Source: UMGS1781 sp045628105
Lineage (GTDB): Bacteria > Bacillota > Clostridia > TANB77 > CAG-508
DNA length: 58,423 nucleotides
Assembly: GCA_045628105.1 (NCBI GenBank)
Contig: JAZQOX010000021.1
Location: 1 to 58,423 of the forward strand
Direction of reading: 5' to 3'
Under the pieces are notes generated by a model. It was not told the origin of the DNA. It saw nothing but the letters and a program-made list of their open reading frames with translations, and ran no database searches. Positions 1 to 9,833 of the stretch are shown here, piece by piece. The first letter of the stretch is position 1. The number at the start of each line of letters is the position of its first letter. The position numbers were made by a program, and so were the translations under genes.

Positions 1-90
1 ACAAGTGAAGTTGCAGGATTTTCTGAAAGTATTATAAAAAAATATAATAAGACCAAAGAAATAAAAATAATAATTGTTCCACCTAAATGA
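1..90 (+). CDS. 3' end of an unidentified protein
   Basis: An open frame runs from the window edge to TGA at 88-90, giving 29 residues that start TSEVAGFSE and end IIIVPPK. The 5' part lies outside the window and the tail has no recognisable motif. It is followed after 55 bases by the next gene on the same strand. In Bacilli and Clostridia the spoIVFA/spoIVFB pair often follows min or cell-shape genes, but nothing in these residues proves such an identity. Confidence 0.5.
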   Translation, partial: TSEVAGFSESIIKKYNKTKEIKIIIVPPK

Positions 91-145
91 ATGCATAAAA
101 ATAGTATATTTGGAAAAAATTTAATTAATAGTTTAGGGGGAAAAT

Positions 146-484
146 ATGGAATCAAACCAATTAAAAAATATGATTGTTTTGAAAAACTTACAATCAAATA
201 TTATTGATGAGGCATTTATAATTTTAAAAAATAACAAAAAAATAAAACTTAAAGAGAGAATTGAAAAGAAAGAAGATGGGGAAAGAGAGAAAGAAAAAAA
301 AGAAGAATATATAGTAAAAGAAGCTGAAATGGTTATAAATAGTTTTATGTCTGGAATAGAAAGAGAAAAACAGATAAAAAATAACGCAATGAAACTATTA
401 GAAAAAAAGTGTAAAAGATTAAAAATTGTTTCAATTATATTAGGTGTAATGCTGATATTAAACACTTTAGTAAATATGGCATAG
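146..484 (+). CDS. small C-terminally membrane-anchored protein, unknown
   Basis: This 112-residue protein starts at ATG 146, behind the Shine-Dalgarno-like run AGGGGG. Residues 1-90 are very rich in Lys and Glu and look helical or coiled. The last 20 or so residues (IVSIILGVMLILNTLV) form one hydrophobic segment, so a tail-anchored membrane topology is likely. It lies directly upstream of spoIVFA on the same strand, which suggests a sporulation or envelope context. I do not recognise a family. Confidence 0.6.
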   Translation: MESNQLKNMIVLKNLQSNIIDEAFIILKNNKKIKLKERIEKKEDGEREKEKKEEYIVKEAEMVINSFMSGIEREKQIKNNAMKLLEKKCKRLKIVSIILGVMLILNTLVNMA

Positions 485-549
485 GAATAAACCTCTAAAA
501 TTTTGAATATATTTTAAAAAATGTATTCGAAAGATTAGGGGTGTTTTTT

Positions 550-1449
550 ATGGAAAAAATATTAAATTCTGATGAACGAATTCGAAGAGCAGAAGAAATA
601 TATGCAAGAAGAAAAATGTTATATGATAATAAAAAAAGTGCAACAGTAAATGTTGAAGGAAATCAGGAAAGATCACTTTCTAAAAAATTAATTATCCAAT
701 CAATAATATGCATAATGATATATGGGTGTTACTATGGAGTAAAAAACATGGCAAATTTTATTCCTGAAAATGTAATGTACAAAATATCAGATGTATTAGA
801 GTATGATATTAATATTCAGGAGCTAGGAGATAAATTGAATTCATACATAAAACAAATTGATAATGAAAATGAAATAGAAGAAAGAAAAATAGAGAATAGT
901 GAACAAGAAACCTTAGCAGCAACTGATATTGTGGGAGAGATTGAACTTGTGCAGGATACAGTTGAAAATGCATTAAAAGAAGATGAAAATCAAATTGAAT
1001 CAATGGAAGAAGATACAACAGAACTCAGCCAGATGGAAATTGATGCTAAGTATATTTTAGAAAATTACAGTCTTATAAAGCCATTGGAAGGGGAAATAAC
1101 TTCAAGATTTGGACCTAGAGAATCAAAGTATGCAAATGTATCAAAATACCATACTGGAATAGATATTGCAAGAGTTATTGGAACTGTTATTTGTTCAGCA
1201 ATGGATGGAGATGTAGAGCTTGTTTCAGATGAGGGATATTATGGAAAACACTTAAAAATAACAAACGGAGAAGTATCAACGCTATATGCGCATTGTAGCA
1301 AAATATATGTTCAAGAAGGAGAACATATAATGAAAGGACAACAAATAGCGGAAGTTGGAGATACAGGAAATGTTACGGGGCCACATTTACATTTTGAAAT
1401 CAGAAGAAATGATGTATATGTAGATCCAGACCTAATACTTAATTTTTAG
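550..1449 (+). CDS. spoIVFA: SpoIVFA-like membrane protein with M23 (LytM) domain
   Basis: This 299-residue protein has a cytoplasmic N-terminus, one membrane segment near residues 47-66, an acidic linker, and an M23/LytM domain from about 175 to the end. The M23 metal-ligand positions look intact: H201 and D205 in HTGID, H248 in YAHC, and H279/H281 in HLHFEI. SpoIVFA normally tethers and inhibits the SpoIVFB protease in the mother-cell membrane during sporulation. The adjacent M50 protease gene, 12 bases downstream, supports that role. ATG 550 is chosen because AGGGG at 537-541 sits 8 bases upstream; GTG 541 overlaps that site. The intact zinc ligands are notable because many SpoIVFA LytM domains are degenerate. 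A SpoIIQ-like endopeptidase is the alternative. Confidence 0.75.
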   Translation: MEKILNSDERIRRAEEIYARRKMLYDNKKSATVNVEGNQERSLSKKLIIQSIICIMIYGCYYGVKNMANFIPENVMYKISDVLEYDINIQELGDKLNSYIKQIDNENEIEERKIENSEQETLAATDIVGEIELVQDTVENALKEDENQIESMEEDTTELSQMEIDAKYILENYSLIKPLEGEITSRFGPRESKYANVSKYHTGIDIARVIGTVICSAMDGDVELVSDEGYYGKHLKITNGEVSTLYAHCSKIYVQEGEHIMKGQQIAEVGDTGNVTGPHLHFEIRRNDVYVDPDLILNF

Positions 1450-1461
1450 GAGATGTAAATT

Positions 1462-2073
1462 TTGAAAATTAAAGTTAATATACAAATTTTTGCAATAATA
1501 GGTTTATTATTTTTAACAAAACAGATAAAAATATATGCTGTGATTATGCTTTTTACACTACTTCATGAAATTGCTCACATGTGCGTAGGATTAATTTTAA
1601 AATTCAAACCTGAATCACTGGAAATACAGCCATTTGGAATCTCAATTAATTTTAAAAGTTTTGAAAAAGATGAAACAAAAATAATAGGTGTTGCTATAGC
1701 AGGCCCGATAGTAAATTTTGTTTTATCTATAATATTTTTCTTATTGAATACAAAGAATTCAGACATTATTGCATGTGCAAATTTGTTATTAGGATTATTT
1801 AATTTAATACCAATTTATCCACTTGATGGAGGAAGAATTTTAAAAGCTATTTTAAAAAAACGTAAAAGCAAAGAAAATACAGATTTTATTGTAAATAAAG
1901 TCTCAAATACTTTAATTATTGTATTTACTTTTATTTCAAGTTTTCTTATTTTGTTTTATAAAAATCTAGGGCTATTATTAGCAATATCATATTTATGGAT
2001 AATAGTAATTAGGGAACACAATAGATATTTAATAAAAAAGAGAGTATATACAATAATAAACAAAAATAACTAA
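1462..2073 (+). CDS. spoIVFB: SpoIVFB-like M50 intramembrane metalloprotease
   Basis: This 203-residue polytopic membrane protein has the site-2-protease zinc motif HEIAH (H35, E36, H39) in the first hydrophobic segment and the second ligand motif PLDGGR (D122) further on. SpoIVFB-family proteases process pro-sigma-K in the mother cell. The start is TTG 1462, with AGGAG at 1448-1452 nine bases upstream. It is coupled to the preceding spoIVFA-like gene, the classical spoIVF arrangement. No CBS domain follows the protease core, so the protein is slightly shorter than many homologues. Confidence 0.85.
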   Translation: MKIKVNIQIFAIIGLLFLTKQIKIYAVIMLFTLLHEIAHMCVGLILKFKPESLEIQPFGISINFKSFEKDETKIIGVAIAGPIVNFVLSIIFFLLNTKNSDIIACANLLLGLFNLIPIYPLDGGRILKAILKKRKSKENTDFIVNKVSNTLIIVFTFISSFLILFYKNLGLLLAISYLWIIVIREHNRYLIKKRVYTIINKNN

Positions 2074-2158
2074 AAAATATTGCAAAAAAATGAAATATGT
2101 AATATAGTAAAGGTGTACTAAAATACTATTTTTCATAAAGATAAAAGGAGTGAATCAA

Positions 2159-2593
2159 ATGAAGAAACTAAAAAGTGAAAAAGGCATAACTTTAATAATG
2201 GTACTTATAGTTATAGTAGTTATTGCAATTTTAACGAGTGCAGCAGTTAGCCATATAGATATAGGAAAAGATATAAAAGATTATAACTATATGTGTGCAG
2301 ATATAGAAATTTTGAAAAATAAAATAACAATGTATTATAATAACAACAATTGTTTACCAGTTAAAGGTTCAGCATTTAATGCAAAATCAATGTTAGAAGA
2401 CCAAGCTTCAACTAAAGATAATGATAACTATTATGTGATAGATATGGGAAAAATAAGCAATGTTACATTAAACTATGGTGGTGGAGATATAAATAATAAA
2501 AATATTTATATTATTAACGAAAAAACACATAATGTTTACTATTTAAATGGTATAAAATATGATGGTACAGTATATTATAAAAAATTTAAATAA
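2159..2593 (+). CDS. type IV pilin-like protein (no Glu5)
   Basis: This 144-residue protein begins with a short basic leader, then a class III (prepilin) signal KGITLIMVLIVIVVIAIL, and continues with a soluble domain rich in Asn and Tyr. The hydrophobic helix directly after the Gly is what prepilin peptidases recognise. The usual Glu at position +5 of the mature protein is Met here. ATG 2159 is preferred over GTG 2150 because AAGGAG (2145-2150) is 8 bases upstream. Similar N-termini occur at 21764 and 57932 in this window. It is a stand-alone gene ending at a strong terminator. It could be a minor pilin or a pseudopilin-like surface protein. Confidence 0.7.
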   Translation: MKKLKSEKGITLIMVLIVIVVIAILTSAAVSHIDIGKDIKDYNYMCADIEILKNKITMYYNNNNCLPVKGSAFNAKSMLEDQASTKDNDNYYVIDMGKISNVTLNYGGGDINNKNIYIINEKTHNVYYLNGIKYDGTVYYKKFK

Positions 2594-2596
2594 AAG

Positions 2597-2621
2597 AACG
2601 TTCCCTTGGGAACGTTTTTTT
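2597..2621. terminator. bidirectional intrinsic terminator
   Basis: The sequence aacgttcc-cttg-ggaacgtt forms an 8-bp stem followed by a T-run. It lies between the convergent pilin-like gene and feoB, with A-rich sequence on the other side, so it may serve both. Confidence 0.85.
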
Positions 2622-2623
2622 AT

Positions 2624-4529
2624 TTAAAAAATAATGTTATAGAATAATGTAGTAAACATACAAAGTATTATCCCGCATATTGTTGGTAATACAAAACCCA
2701 GAAAAGTCCACTTCCAGCTTTTGGTTTCTTTTTTTATAGTAATAAGAGTGGTGCTACAAGGAAAATGAAGTAAACAAAAAATCATTGCATTTATTCCAGT
2801 TAGAATAGTCCAACCATTTTGAGTAAGTATTGTTGCAATTGAAGATATATCAGTAATATTTACTAAACTTCCACCAGCTATATAACTCATTAAAATAATA
2901 GGCAAAACAATTTCATTAGCAGGGAAACCAAGAATAAATGCTAACAGAATATAACCATCAAAACCAATTATCTTTGCAAATGGGTCTATAAAGGTTGCAA
3001 TAGATGTTAAAATTGAGGTTCCTCCTAAATTTATATTAGCTAAAAGCCATATAATAAGACCGGTTGGAGCTGCAACGGCAATTGCTCTTCCAAGGACGAA
3101 TAAAGTTCTATCAAATATTGAGCGTACTATAATTTTACCTAATTGTGGCTTTCTATATGGTGGAAGTTCCAAAACAAAAGAAGACGGTATTCCTTTTAAA
3201 AATGTTTTTGAAAGGAATTTAGAAACAAGTAGAGTCATGTAAATTCCAAATAATATTAGCAATAATACAAATACTGTTGAAGCAATAGATGAATATGGTT
3301 TTGCAAAAAAACTACCTATAAAGATTGTAGACATTGTTATTAAAAATGGAAAACGTCCATTACAAGGGACAAAATTATTAGTTAAAATTGCTATTAATCT
3401 CTCTCTAGGTGAATCTATAATTCTGCAGCCAATGATTCCTGCACTATTACAACCAAACCCCATACACATTGTTAAAGCTTGCTTTCCTGATGTACAACAT
3501 TTTTTAAAACATTTATCTAAGTTAAATGCTATTCTGGGTAAATAGCCAAGATCTTCAAGAAATGTGAAAAGTGGAAAGAAAATTGCCATAGGTGGTAGCA
3601 TAACAGAAACAACCCAGGACAGTGTTCTATATATACCATCAACTATAATACTTTTAAGCCAAAATGGGGAAGAAAAAAAGTCTAATAAAATAATAATTTT
3701 TTGTTCTAAAAATGCAAAAAAATTAGATAATAATCTTGATGGATAATTTGCACCAACAATTGTAATCCAAAAGATAACTCCTAAAAATAAAATCATAATA
3801 GGTATTCCGTATTTTTTAGAAGTTAATATTTGGTCAATTTTTTTATCGCGTAGACTGGAAGACGACGATTTAAAAGATGTAACTTTACTTGCGACAAATT
3901 CTGCTTTTTTTATTATATTTTGTACATTGTCAGATTCATCAACCTTATTTGGTGTACACTTAATTTTTCCTGAGGCAACGTCATCAATTTTTGAAAGTAG
4001 ATATTTTAATGTTTGCTTCTTTCGCGCAATTGTACCTACAACAGGAACACCTAAAATTTTACTTAGTTTAGATAAATCTATGTAAATTCCTTTTAAATTT
4101 GCTTCATCAAGTAAATTGACACAAACAATGATATTACTCGTTAATTCCATTGTTTGATAAACTAAGTTTAAATTTCTTTCTAGGCAGGTAGCATCCACTA
4201 CAACAACTGTAACATTAGGATTTTCAGAGCAAAGATAATTTTTTGCTATTTCTTCTTCTTGAGAATTTGAGTGTAATGAGTATGTTCCAGGCAAATCAAC
4301 AAGAAAAAAAGTTTTTTTATTGTACTTGCAAATTCCTGCAGCATTAGAAACGGTTTTCCCGAGGCCAATTTCCAGTGTGTTGATGAAGACCGGTTAAACC
4401 ATTAAAAACAGTACTTTTCCCAACATTTGGATTTCCTGTAATTGCAATGGTATAATTACAATTATTAATTTTTTCAAATAAGTTTTTTTCAATAAGTTTA
4501 GAACCCATAGAATTTTTGGTTAGTCCCAT
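2624..4529 (-). CDS. feoB: ferrous iron transporter FeoB, +1 shift at an in-frame CGG
   Basis: FeoB is the Fe(II) transporter with an N-terminal G domain and a polytopic permease domain. G1 (GNPNVGKST, residues 32-40) and GLHQHTGNWP are in the first frame. GKTVSNAAG, the G3 motif DLPGTYSL and the whole membrane domain are in the next frame. The junction is CCT-CGG-GAA, with the C complementary to G4361. Read in zero frame, translation stops after five codons (RENRF). Skipping the C gives WPGKTV, where the Gly after NWP is conserved in FeoB. With one shift the protein is 634 residues and otherwise undamaged. The start at 4529 has GGAGG five bases upstream. No feoA is adjacent. It could be a recent pseudogene, but five other identical shift sites in the window argue for recoding. 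Confidence 0.85.
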
Positions 4530-4593
4530 AAAAACCTCCATAAATGAAAATTTGTATAGTATATTTATTTTAAATGATAAATGTGAATAAATA

Positions 4594-4623
4594 TTGACTT
4601 GAATAATTAAAATGTGATATTAT
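4594..4623 (+). promoter_or_regulatory. putative sigma-A promoter
   Basis: TTGACT at 4594-4599 and TATTAT at 4618-4623 are separated by 18 bases. They lie 45 bases upstream of the ATG at 4669. Confidence 0.4.
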
Positions 4624-4668
4624 TCGAATAATGGAATAATATCCTAAATTTTAGAAGAGGTGGAGAAA

Positions 4669-6180
4669 ATGGACGAAGAAAGTTTTGAAATGAAGCCAAA
4701 AAAGAAAATTGGTTTCTTAATTGCGATTGCAATAATCGCAGTAGTTGCAATAATTGCAGCAGTAGCATTTTTATTTATTAATAACAAGCCAGAAAAAATT
4801 TTTGAAAGTAAAATCAAAAAAGCTTTTTCAATGGCAGAAAAGGAATTTGAAGATGTAAATTCTGAGAGAATAAGCTTAGAATTAACAGCTGATGTAGAAT
4901 CTAATGATGCATCAATAATTATGGCAAGTACAATGATAAAAGCTGCAAAATTAAAATCAGTTACGGAAGTTGATATGAGTAAAAAAATATTCAATCAAAG
5001 TTTATCAGCATCTTATGATGGAACAAGTGTATTAGATGCAAGTGCATTAATACAAAATGAACAAATTTATTTATACTTAAACGAATTGTTTGGAAAATAT
5101 ATTGATTTAACAGAATATATTGATGACGAAATAGATTTAAGTCAATTATTTGCAGAAACAGACGTTAAAGCAAGCAAACAGCTATTAGAAGATATTGAAG
5201 ATACTCTTGTAGATACAATTAAATCAAAAGATCTTGAACAAGAAAAAGATGAAGTAAATGGTAAAAAAGTTACAAAAACAACATGTACTCTATCAAATAA
5301 AGAAGTATTACAATTAGTTAAAGAAATTATAAAAGATTTACAAGATAACATAGAAGATAAAGATACTAAAGATATGTTAAAAGATACACTAGAAGAGATA
5401 GATTATGAATTAAAAAAGGGATATTTCAGTGAGAAAAATTATCTAGAAATTTCTTTCTATACAAAAGGAATAAAAAATGATCTTGTAAAATTTGAAATGA
5501 AAGTATATACCGAAGGAAAAGAAACCTTAAAATTTGAAGCTATTAAAGATGATAAAAAAACAACAATCCAAATTACAGCAGACGGTGTTTTAATGGCTGC
5601 AGTTGTAACAAAAGATAAAAAAGAAACAAATATTGATTTTTATATAAATCCATACGGACCAAAATTAAGTTCTGCAATAAAAATTGCAACAATGAATGTG
5701 ATGGAAGAAAATAAAAATGAGGGTACAATTAAATTAAAAGTATATGCTGGGGATGTAATGTCTCAAGTAGATTCAGGCTATAAAAATACAAAACTTGATG
5801 TTACTTTAAATATTAAGTACAAAATTGAGTTGAATTGCAAAATAGAAAAGAAAGATGTATCAAAGAGTATTAAAATTGATGATATATCTGAAGAAGATTT
5901 AAATGAAATATTAGAAAATGCAAAGAAAAATCCATTATTAAATGGTATTATAAATTCAATGATTAACTCTGCAATATTGAATGACGCGAAAACAGCAGCG
6001 GAACAATATAAAGCAAATACAACGGATACACCAGAATTTATAAATATTAACGAAATAGACATGAATGGTGATTTAAATAGTATTATTGAAGATTTTAATA
6101 ATAGATATGGTAGCGACTGGATGGACGAAACAGAAGAAAACTATCTAGATGACTACATTATGGACATCAGAGGATATTAA
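4669..6180 (+). CDS. large membrane-anchored extracytoplasmic protein, unknown
   Basis: This 503-residue protein has a short charged N-terminus, one membrane segment (about residues 13-36, IGFLIAIAIIAVVAIIAAVAF) and a long predicted extracellular region. That region alternates charged helices with beta-rich stretches (EISFYTKGI, KFEMKVYTEG). The layout resembles membrane-anchored DUF6583/LolA-like proteins common in gut Clostridia, but I cannot assign a family with confidence. ATG 4669 is preferred to GTG 4660, because the latter lies within the purine-rich ribosome site. It is a monocistronic gene ending before a GC-rich hairpin. Confidence 0.7.
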   Translation: MDEESFEMKPKKKIGFLIAIAIIAVVAIIAAVAFLFINNKPEKIFESKIKKAFSMAEKEFEDVNSERISLELTADVESNDASIIMASTMIKAAKLKSVTEVDMSKKIFNQSLSASYDGTSVLDASALIQNEQIYLYLNELFGKYIDLTEYIDDEIDLSQLFAETDVKASKQLLEDIEDTLVDTIKSKDLEQEKDEVNGKKVTKTTCTLSNKEVLQLVKEIIKDLQDNIEDKDTKDMLKDTLEEIDYELKKGYFSEKNYLEISFYTKGIKNDLVKFEMKVYTEGKETLKFEAIKDDKKTTIQITADGVLMAAVVTKDKKETNIDFYINPYGPKLSSAIKIATMNVMEENKNEGTIKLKVYAGDVMSQVDSGYKNTKLDVTLNIKYKIELNCKIEKKDVSKSIKIDDISEEDLNEILENAKKNPLLNGIINSMINSAILNDAKTAAEQYKANTTDTPEFININEIDMNGDLNSIIEDFNNRYGSDWMDETEENYLDDYIMDIRGY

Positions 6181-6195
6181 AAATAATATAATCGA

Positions 6196-6226
6196 ATGAG
6201 GCGGATAAATGATCCGCCTCATATTT
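6196..6226 (+). terminator. hairpin / terminator
   Basis: A stem tgaggcggat-aaatg-atccgcctca is followed by TATTTT. It stands between the membrane protein gene and tatD and probably attenuates read-through. Confidence 0.65.
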
Positions 6227-6239
6227 TAAAGGAGAAAAA

Positions 6240-7013
6240 ATGAAATTATTTGATTCACATGCACATTACAATGATGAGAAATTTGATGATGATAGAGAAA
6301 TTATTTTAAGTAACATATTTGAAGCAGATGTTAGTAAAATAGTAAATGATGGATACAGTATGGAAAGCTCTAAAAAAGCAATAGAAATAGCAAGCAAACA
6401 TGAAAACATTTATGCAACTATTGGGGTTTCACCAAATGATATAGAAAACTTAGACAGCGATTATATAGAACAATTAGAAAAAATGGCACGTAATAATAAA
6501 GTTGTTGCAATTGGCGAAATTGGATTAGACTATTATTGGAATAAAGAAAATAAAGAAAAACAAAAAGAAGTTTTTATAAAACAAATAGAATTAGCAAATA
6601 AACTTAATTTACCAATAGTAATTCATACAAGAGAAGCGGTAATGGATACTATAGATATATTAAAGAATAAAATTGAATGTAAGAAAAAAGGTGTATTTCA
6701 TTGCTGCCCACTAAATATAGAACTTGTTAAAGAAGCTTTAAAACTTGGATTTTATATATCTTTTGCTGGTCCAGTAACATTTAAAAGCTCTAAAAATGCA
6801 AATGAAGTTGTAAATTTTGTTCCACTTGATAGGATACTTATTGAAACAGATTCTCCATACTTAAGTCCAGAACCTGTTAGAGGAACAAGAAATGATTCAC
6901 GAAATGTAAAATTTATTGCAGAAAAAATTGCAAATTTAAGAAATATTTCAATAGAAGAAGTTGCAAAAATAACATTCGAAAATACAAGCAGAATATTTTC
7001 AATTAATAACTAA
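6240..7013 (+). CDS. tatD: TatD family metal-dependent hydrolase (DNase)
   Basis: This 257-residue TIM-barrel hydrolase shows the family motifs in order: FDSHAHYND at the N-terminus, GEIGLDYYW, PIVIHTREA, FHCC and ETDSPYLSPEPVRG. These supply the metal ligands His, Glu, His, His and Asp. TatD proteins are 3'-5' exonucleases or DNases of cytoplasmic quality control. In B. subtilis the homologue yabD precedes yabE, rnmV, ksgA, yabG and veg. Here a YabE-like gene follows directly, while ksgA, yabG and veg lie 24-31 kb away. The start at 6240 has GGAG 6-9 bases upstream. Confidence 0.93.
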   Translation: MKLFDSHAHYNDEKFDDDREIILSNIFEADVSKIVNDGYSMESSKKAIEIASKHENIYATIGVSPNDIENLDSDYIEQLEKMARNNKVVAIGEIGLDYYWNKENKEKQKEVFIKQIELANKLNLPIVIHTREAVMDTIDILKNKIECKKKGVFHCCPLNIELVKEALKLGFYISFAGPVTFKSSKNANEVVNFVPLDRILIETDSPYLSPEPVRGTRNDSRNVKFIAEKIANLRNISIEEVAKITFENTSRIFSINN

Positions 7014-7126
7014 AAATAAGTCGAAAAAGCAAATTAAAAAATTGTAAAACCCTTTTCTCCGTAAGAATATTTTAGTACAAGCAGCATATAATATAAAAAA
7101 GAGAACTAGAAAAATATTACAGAAAT

Positions 7127-7155
7127 TTGACAAATCTTTCTAAAAATTGTATAAT
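7127..7155 (+). promoter_or_regulatory. consensus sigma-A promoter
   Basis: TTGACA (7127-7132), a 17-base spacer and TATAAT (7150-7155) form a perfect consensus match 36 bases upstream of the 7191 start codon. Confidence 0.85.
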
Positions 7156-7190
7156 AAAAAAGGTGAGTCCAAGGGGGGATTTTATAATAT

Positions 7191-8117
7191 ATGATGAGTT
7201 ATTTAAGATCTTCTAATGTGAAAAAAATAGTAATTATTGGAATAATATTTTTTGCTTTTACTTTAGGGATATCAGTACTTGCTGGAAATGTTAAACTTAA
7301 TAATGTAAATATAAAGTTTTCAAATAAACATGAAATTACAATTATAACTTCAAAAACAAAAGTTGGAGATATATTAAAAGAAAATCATATAGAATTAGAA
7401 GAAGATGAAACTGTAATGCCTGCACTTGATGCGGAAATTACAAATACAAAAACAATAATAATATCAAAAAAAGGTGAAGAACCATCAAAAGCATCTGAAA
7501 GTGTTATTACAGAAATTGATAAAGAAAAATTATTAGAAGATTACACAAATCTTACAGAAAAAATAGAAACAGTTATTGAAGAAATACCATTTAACACAGT
7601 AACAAAAGACGTTTCTAATGGAGCAGCATCAACTAGAAATGCAATAATACAAAATGGTCAAAATGGTCAAAAAAGAGTAACATACAAAGTAACATATAAA
7701 GATAATATAGAATTAATAAGAGAAAAATTATCTCAAGAAATAATTAAAGAACCAGTTGATAAAATAGTTCAGGTTCAAACAAAATCTGTTATAACATCAA
7801 GAAACTTATATACAAGAACATCAGGAATTTCAGGACAAAGTGGAGTTTATAAAGTTACAGCATATTGTGCTTGTATGCAATGTTGTGGTAAAACAAATGG
7901 AATAACGGCATCAGGAACACATGCTACTGCAAATAGAACAATTGCAGCTCCAAGTACATTTAAATTTGGTACAAAAGTTGTAATTAATGGGATTACATAT
8001 ACTGTAGAGGACAGAGGTGGAGCAATCCAAGGAAATAGAATTGACGTATATATGAATTCACACCAAGAAGCATTACAATGGGGAGTAAGATATTTAGAAG
8101 TTGAAGTTTTAAATTAA
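7191..8117 (+). CDS. YabE-like cell-wall protein with DUF348, G5-like and 3D domains
   Basis: This 308-residue protein has an N-terminal membrane or signal segment (residues 11-30), a DUF348 ubiquitin-like repeat (about 40-95), a G5-like region (about 120-200) and a C-terminal 3D domain. The 3D domain runs from VYKVTAYCACMQCCG to the end and includes the conserved Asp residues in VEDRGG and RIDVYM. Such proteins (YabE, Sps/Rpf-like) are predicted peptidoglycan lytic enzymes of the cell surface. ATG 7191 or 7194 may be used; AAGGGGGG at 7171-7178 is the ribosome site. It has its own strong promoter and a terminator just downstream. Confidence 0.85.
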   Translation: MMSYLRSSNVKKIVIIGIIFFAFTLGISVLAGNVKLNNVNIKFSNKHEITIITSKTKVGDILKENHIELEEDETVMPALDAEITNTKTIIISKKGEEPSKASESVITEIDKEKLLEDYTNLTEKIETVIEEIPFNTVTKDVSNGAASTRNAIIQNGQNGQKRVTYKVTYKDNIELIREKLSQEIIKEPVDKIVQVQTKSVITSRNLYTRTSGISGQSGVYKVTAYCACMQCCGKTNGITASGTHATANRTIAAPSTFKFGTKVVINGITYTVEDRGGAIQGNRIDVYMNSHQEALQWGVRYLEVEVLN

Positions 8118-8126
8118 TAATACAGA

Positions 8127-8152
8127 ACAAGAACATCTGAGGATGTTCTTAT
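8127..8152 (+). terminator. intrinsic terminator
   Basis: The stem aagaacatc-tga-ggatgttctt is followed by ATTTT, just after the YabE-like gene. Confidence 0.8.
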
Positions 8153-8295
8153 TTTGTATTAACATGTCGAATTTTGTCGAACGTTTTTTCTTGCATTTAG
8201 ATTTGTTTTATGATATATAAGTTGTATAATTTTAAATTCAATTAATTTATTTCAAGACATTTCGTCTAAAATTTCCAGATTTTTTAGGAGGAAAA

Positions 8296-9832
8296 ATGTT
8301 ATCTATAATTAAAAGTATGGCTTTAAATGGACTAGAAGGATATCTAGTTGATGTACAGGTTGATGTTTCAAGTGGGTTACCATCATGGGAAGTAGTTCGG
8401 TTTGCCAGATACAAGTGTTAAAGAATCAAAGGAGAGAGTAAAAACTGCAATAAAGAATTCAGAAGTTGAATTTCAAAGCAAAAAGATTGTTGTTAATTTA
8501 GCTCCTGCAGACACAAAAAAGGAAGGCTCAAGTTTCGATTTACCAATTGCAATTGGAATATTATTTTCGATGGAGGAAATAAAGAAGCAAAATATAAAAA
8601 ATACAATTTTTATTGGTGAATTGTCATTGGATGGTTCAATAAATAGAGTAAATGGAATACTTCCAATGTGTATTGAAGCAAAAAGATTTGGGATAAAACG
8701 AGCAATTGTTCCAGAAGAAAATGCAAAAGAGGCGGGAATTGTTACAGGAGTTGAAATATTACCGGCCAAAAGTTTAAGACAAGTAATAAATTTTTTAAAT
8801 GATGAAGAAGATATAAAAAAAATAAATGTTGATACAAGTGAATTTTTTAGAGAAAATAGAAAGTATAATTTTGACTTTTCAGAGGTAAAGGGACAAGAAA
8901 ATATAAAAAGGGCGTTAGAAATTGCTGCGGCAGGTGCACACAATTGCTTGTTAATAGGTAGCCCAGGATCGGGTAAAACTATGCTTGCTAGAAGAATACC
9001 AAGTATTTTGCCGGATTTAACATTTGAGGAAGCACTTGAAATTACAAAAATTCATAGTATTGCAGGAACATTAAAAAGTGATGTCCCATTAATTTCAACA
9101 AGACCTTTTAGGGCACCACATCACACCGTTTCGGCAGTATCACTGGTTGGTGGAGGCAGAATTCCTAAACCAGGAGAAATAAGTTTATCACATTATGGTG
9201 TACTATTTTTAGATGAACTTACAGAATTTCAAAAGCATACACTTGAAGTATTAAGAGGACCATTAGAAGACCGACAGGTAACAGTATCAAGAGTAAATGG
9301 AACTTTTACATATCCTGCTAATTTTATGTTTGCGGCAAGTATGAATCCATGTCCATGTGGGTATTATGGATCTAAAGAAAAAGAGTGTACATGTACTCCA
9401 ACAATGATTACAAAATATATGAGTAAAATAAGTGGTCCATTATTAGATAGAATTGATATTTGTATAGAAGTTTGCCCTGTAAAATATGAAAAACTTGATT
9501 CAGAAGAAAAAATAGAAACATCAGAAGAAATAAAAAGAAGAGTAGATAAAGCGAGAAAAATTCAAATGGAGAGATACAATGAATGTAATATTTTATCAAA
9601 TTCAGAATTAACTCCAAAATTAATTGAAAAGTATTGTAAATTAGATGAAAACGGAAAAAAGATTCTCGAAAATGCATTTAATAAATTGAAATTAAGTGCA
9701 AGGGCATATGGAAGAATTTTAAAAGTAGCTAGAACAATAGCAGATTTAGATGAAAGCGAAAAGATAGAGGTAAAACATATTGCAGAAGCAATACAATATA
9801 GATCTATAGATAGAAAATATTGGAGCAATTAA
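8296..9832 (+). CDS. comM: ComM/YifB-family Mg-chelatase-like AAA+ ATPase, +1 shift at CGG
   Basis: ComM is a hexameric helicase-like ATPase that promotes branch migration in natural transformation. The first 34 codons (MLSIIKSMALNGLEGY onward) are followed by an in-frame CGG at 8398-8400. Zero frame would give only seven more codons before a stop. Skipping C8398 gives VVGLPDTSVKESKERV, where VGLPD is a family hallmark. The rest is intact to TAA 9832: Walker A GSPGSGKTM, Walker B LFLDELTEF, the zinc-like cysteine cluster MNPCPCG through CTCTP, and the C-terminal Mg_chelatase_C domain. One shift gives 511 residues, the normal family length. ATG 8296 has AGGAGG upstream. dprA follows after one base. 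Confidence 0.88.
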
Positions 9833-9833
9833 T

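Noticed and set aside
809..1018. Antisense frame within spoIVFA, and other antisense frames in AT-rich genes
   Set aside because: They are shadows of real genes, with low-complexity Leu/Phe/Ile-rich translations.
4359..4361. Calling feoB, comM, the permease, spoIIID and the DUF84 gene ordinary pseudogenes
   Set aside because: Each has only +1 breaks, all at in-frame CGG, with normal length and intact motifs on both sides. Independent decay would give varied lesions.
7600..8120. CRISPR array
   Set aside because: No regularly spaced repeats were seen anywhere in the window; the repeats found are palindromes or isolated direct copies.
8398..8400. Sequencing or assembly error as the sole cause of the six extra C bases
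   Set aside because: Not excluded, but errors before GG should also fall in other phases and in intergenic DNA. All six fall exactly at glycine codon boundaries, on both strands.
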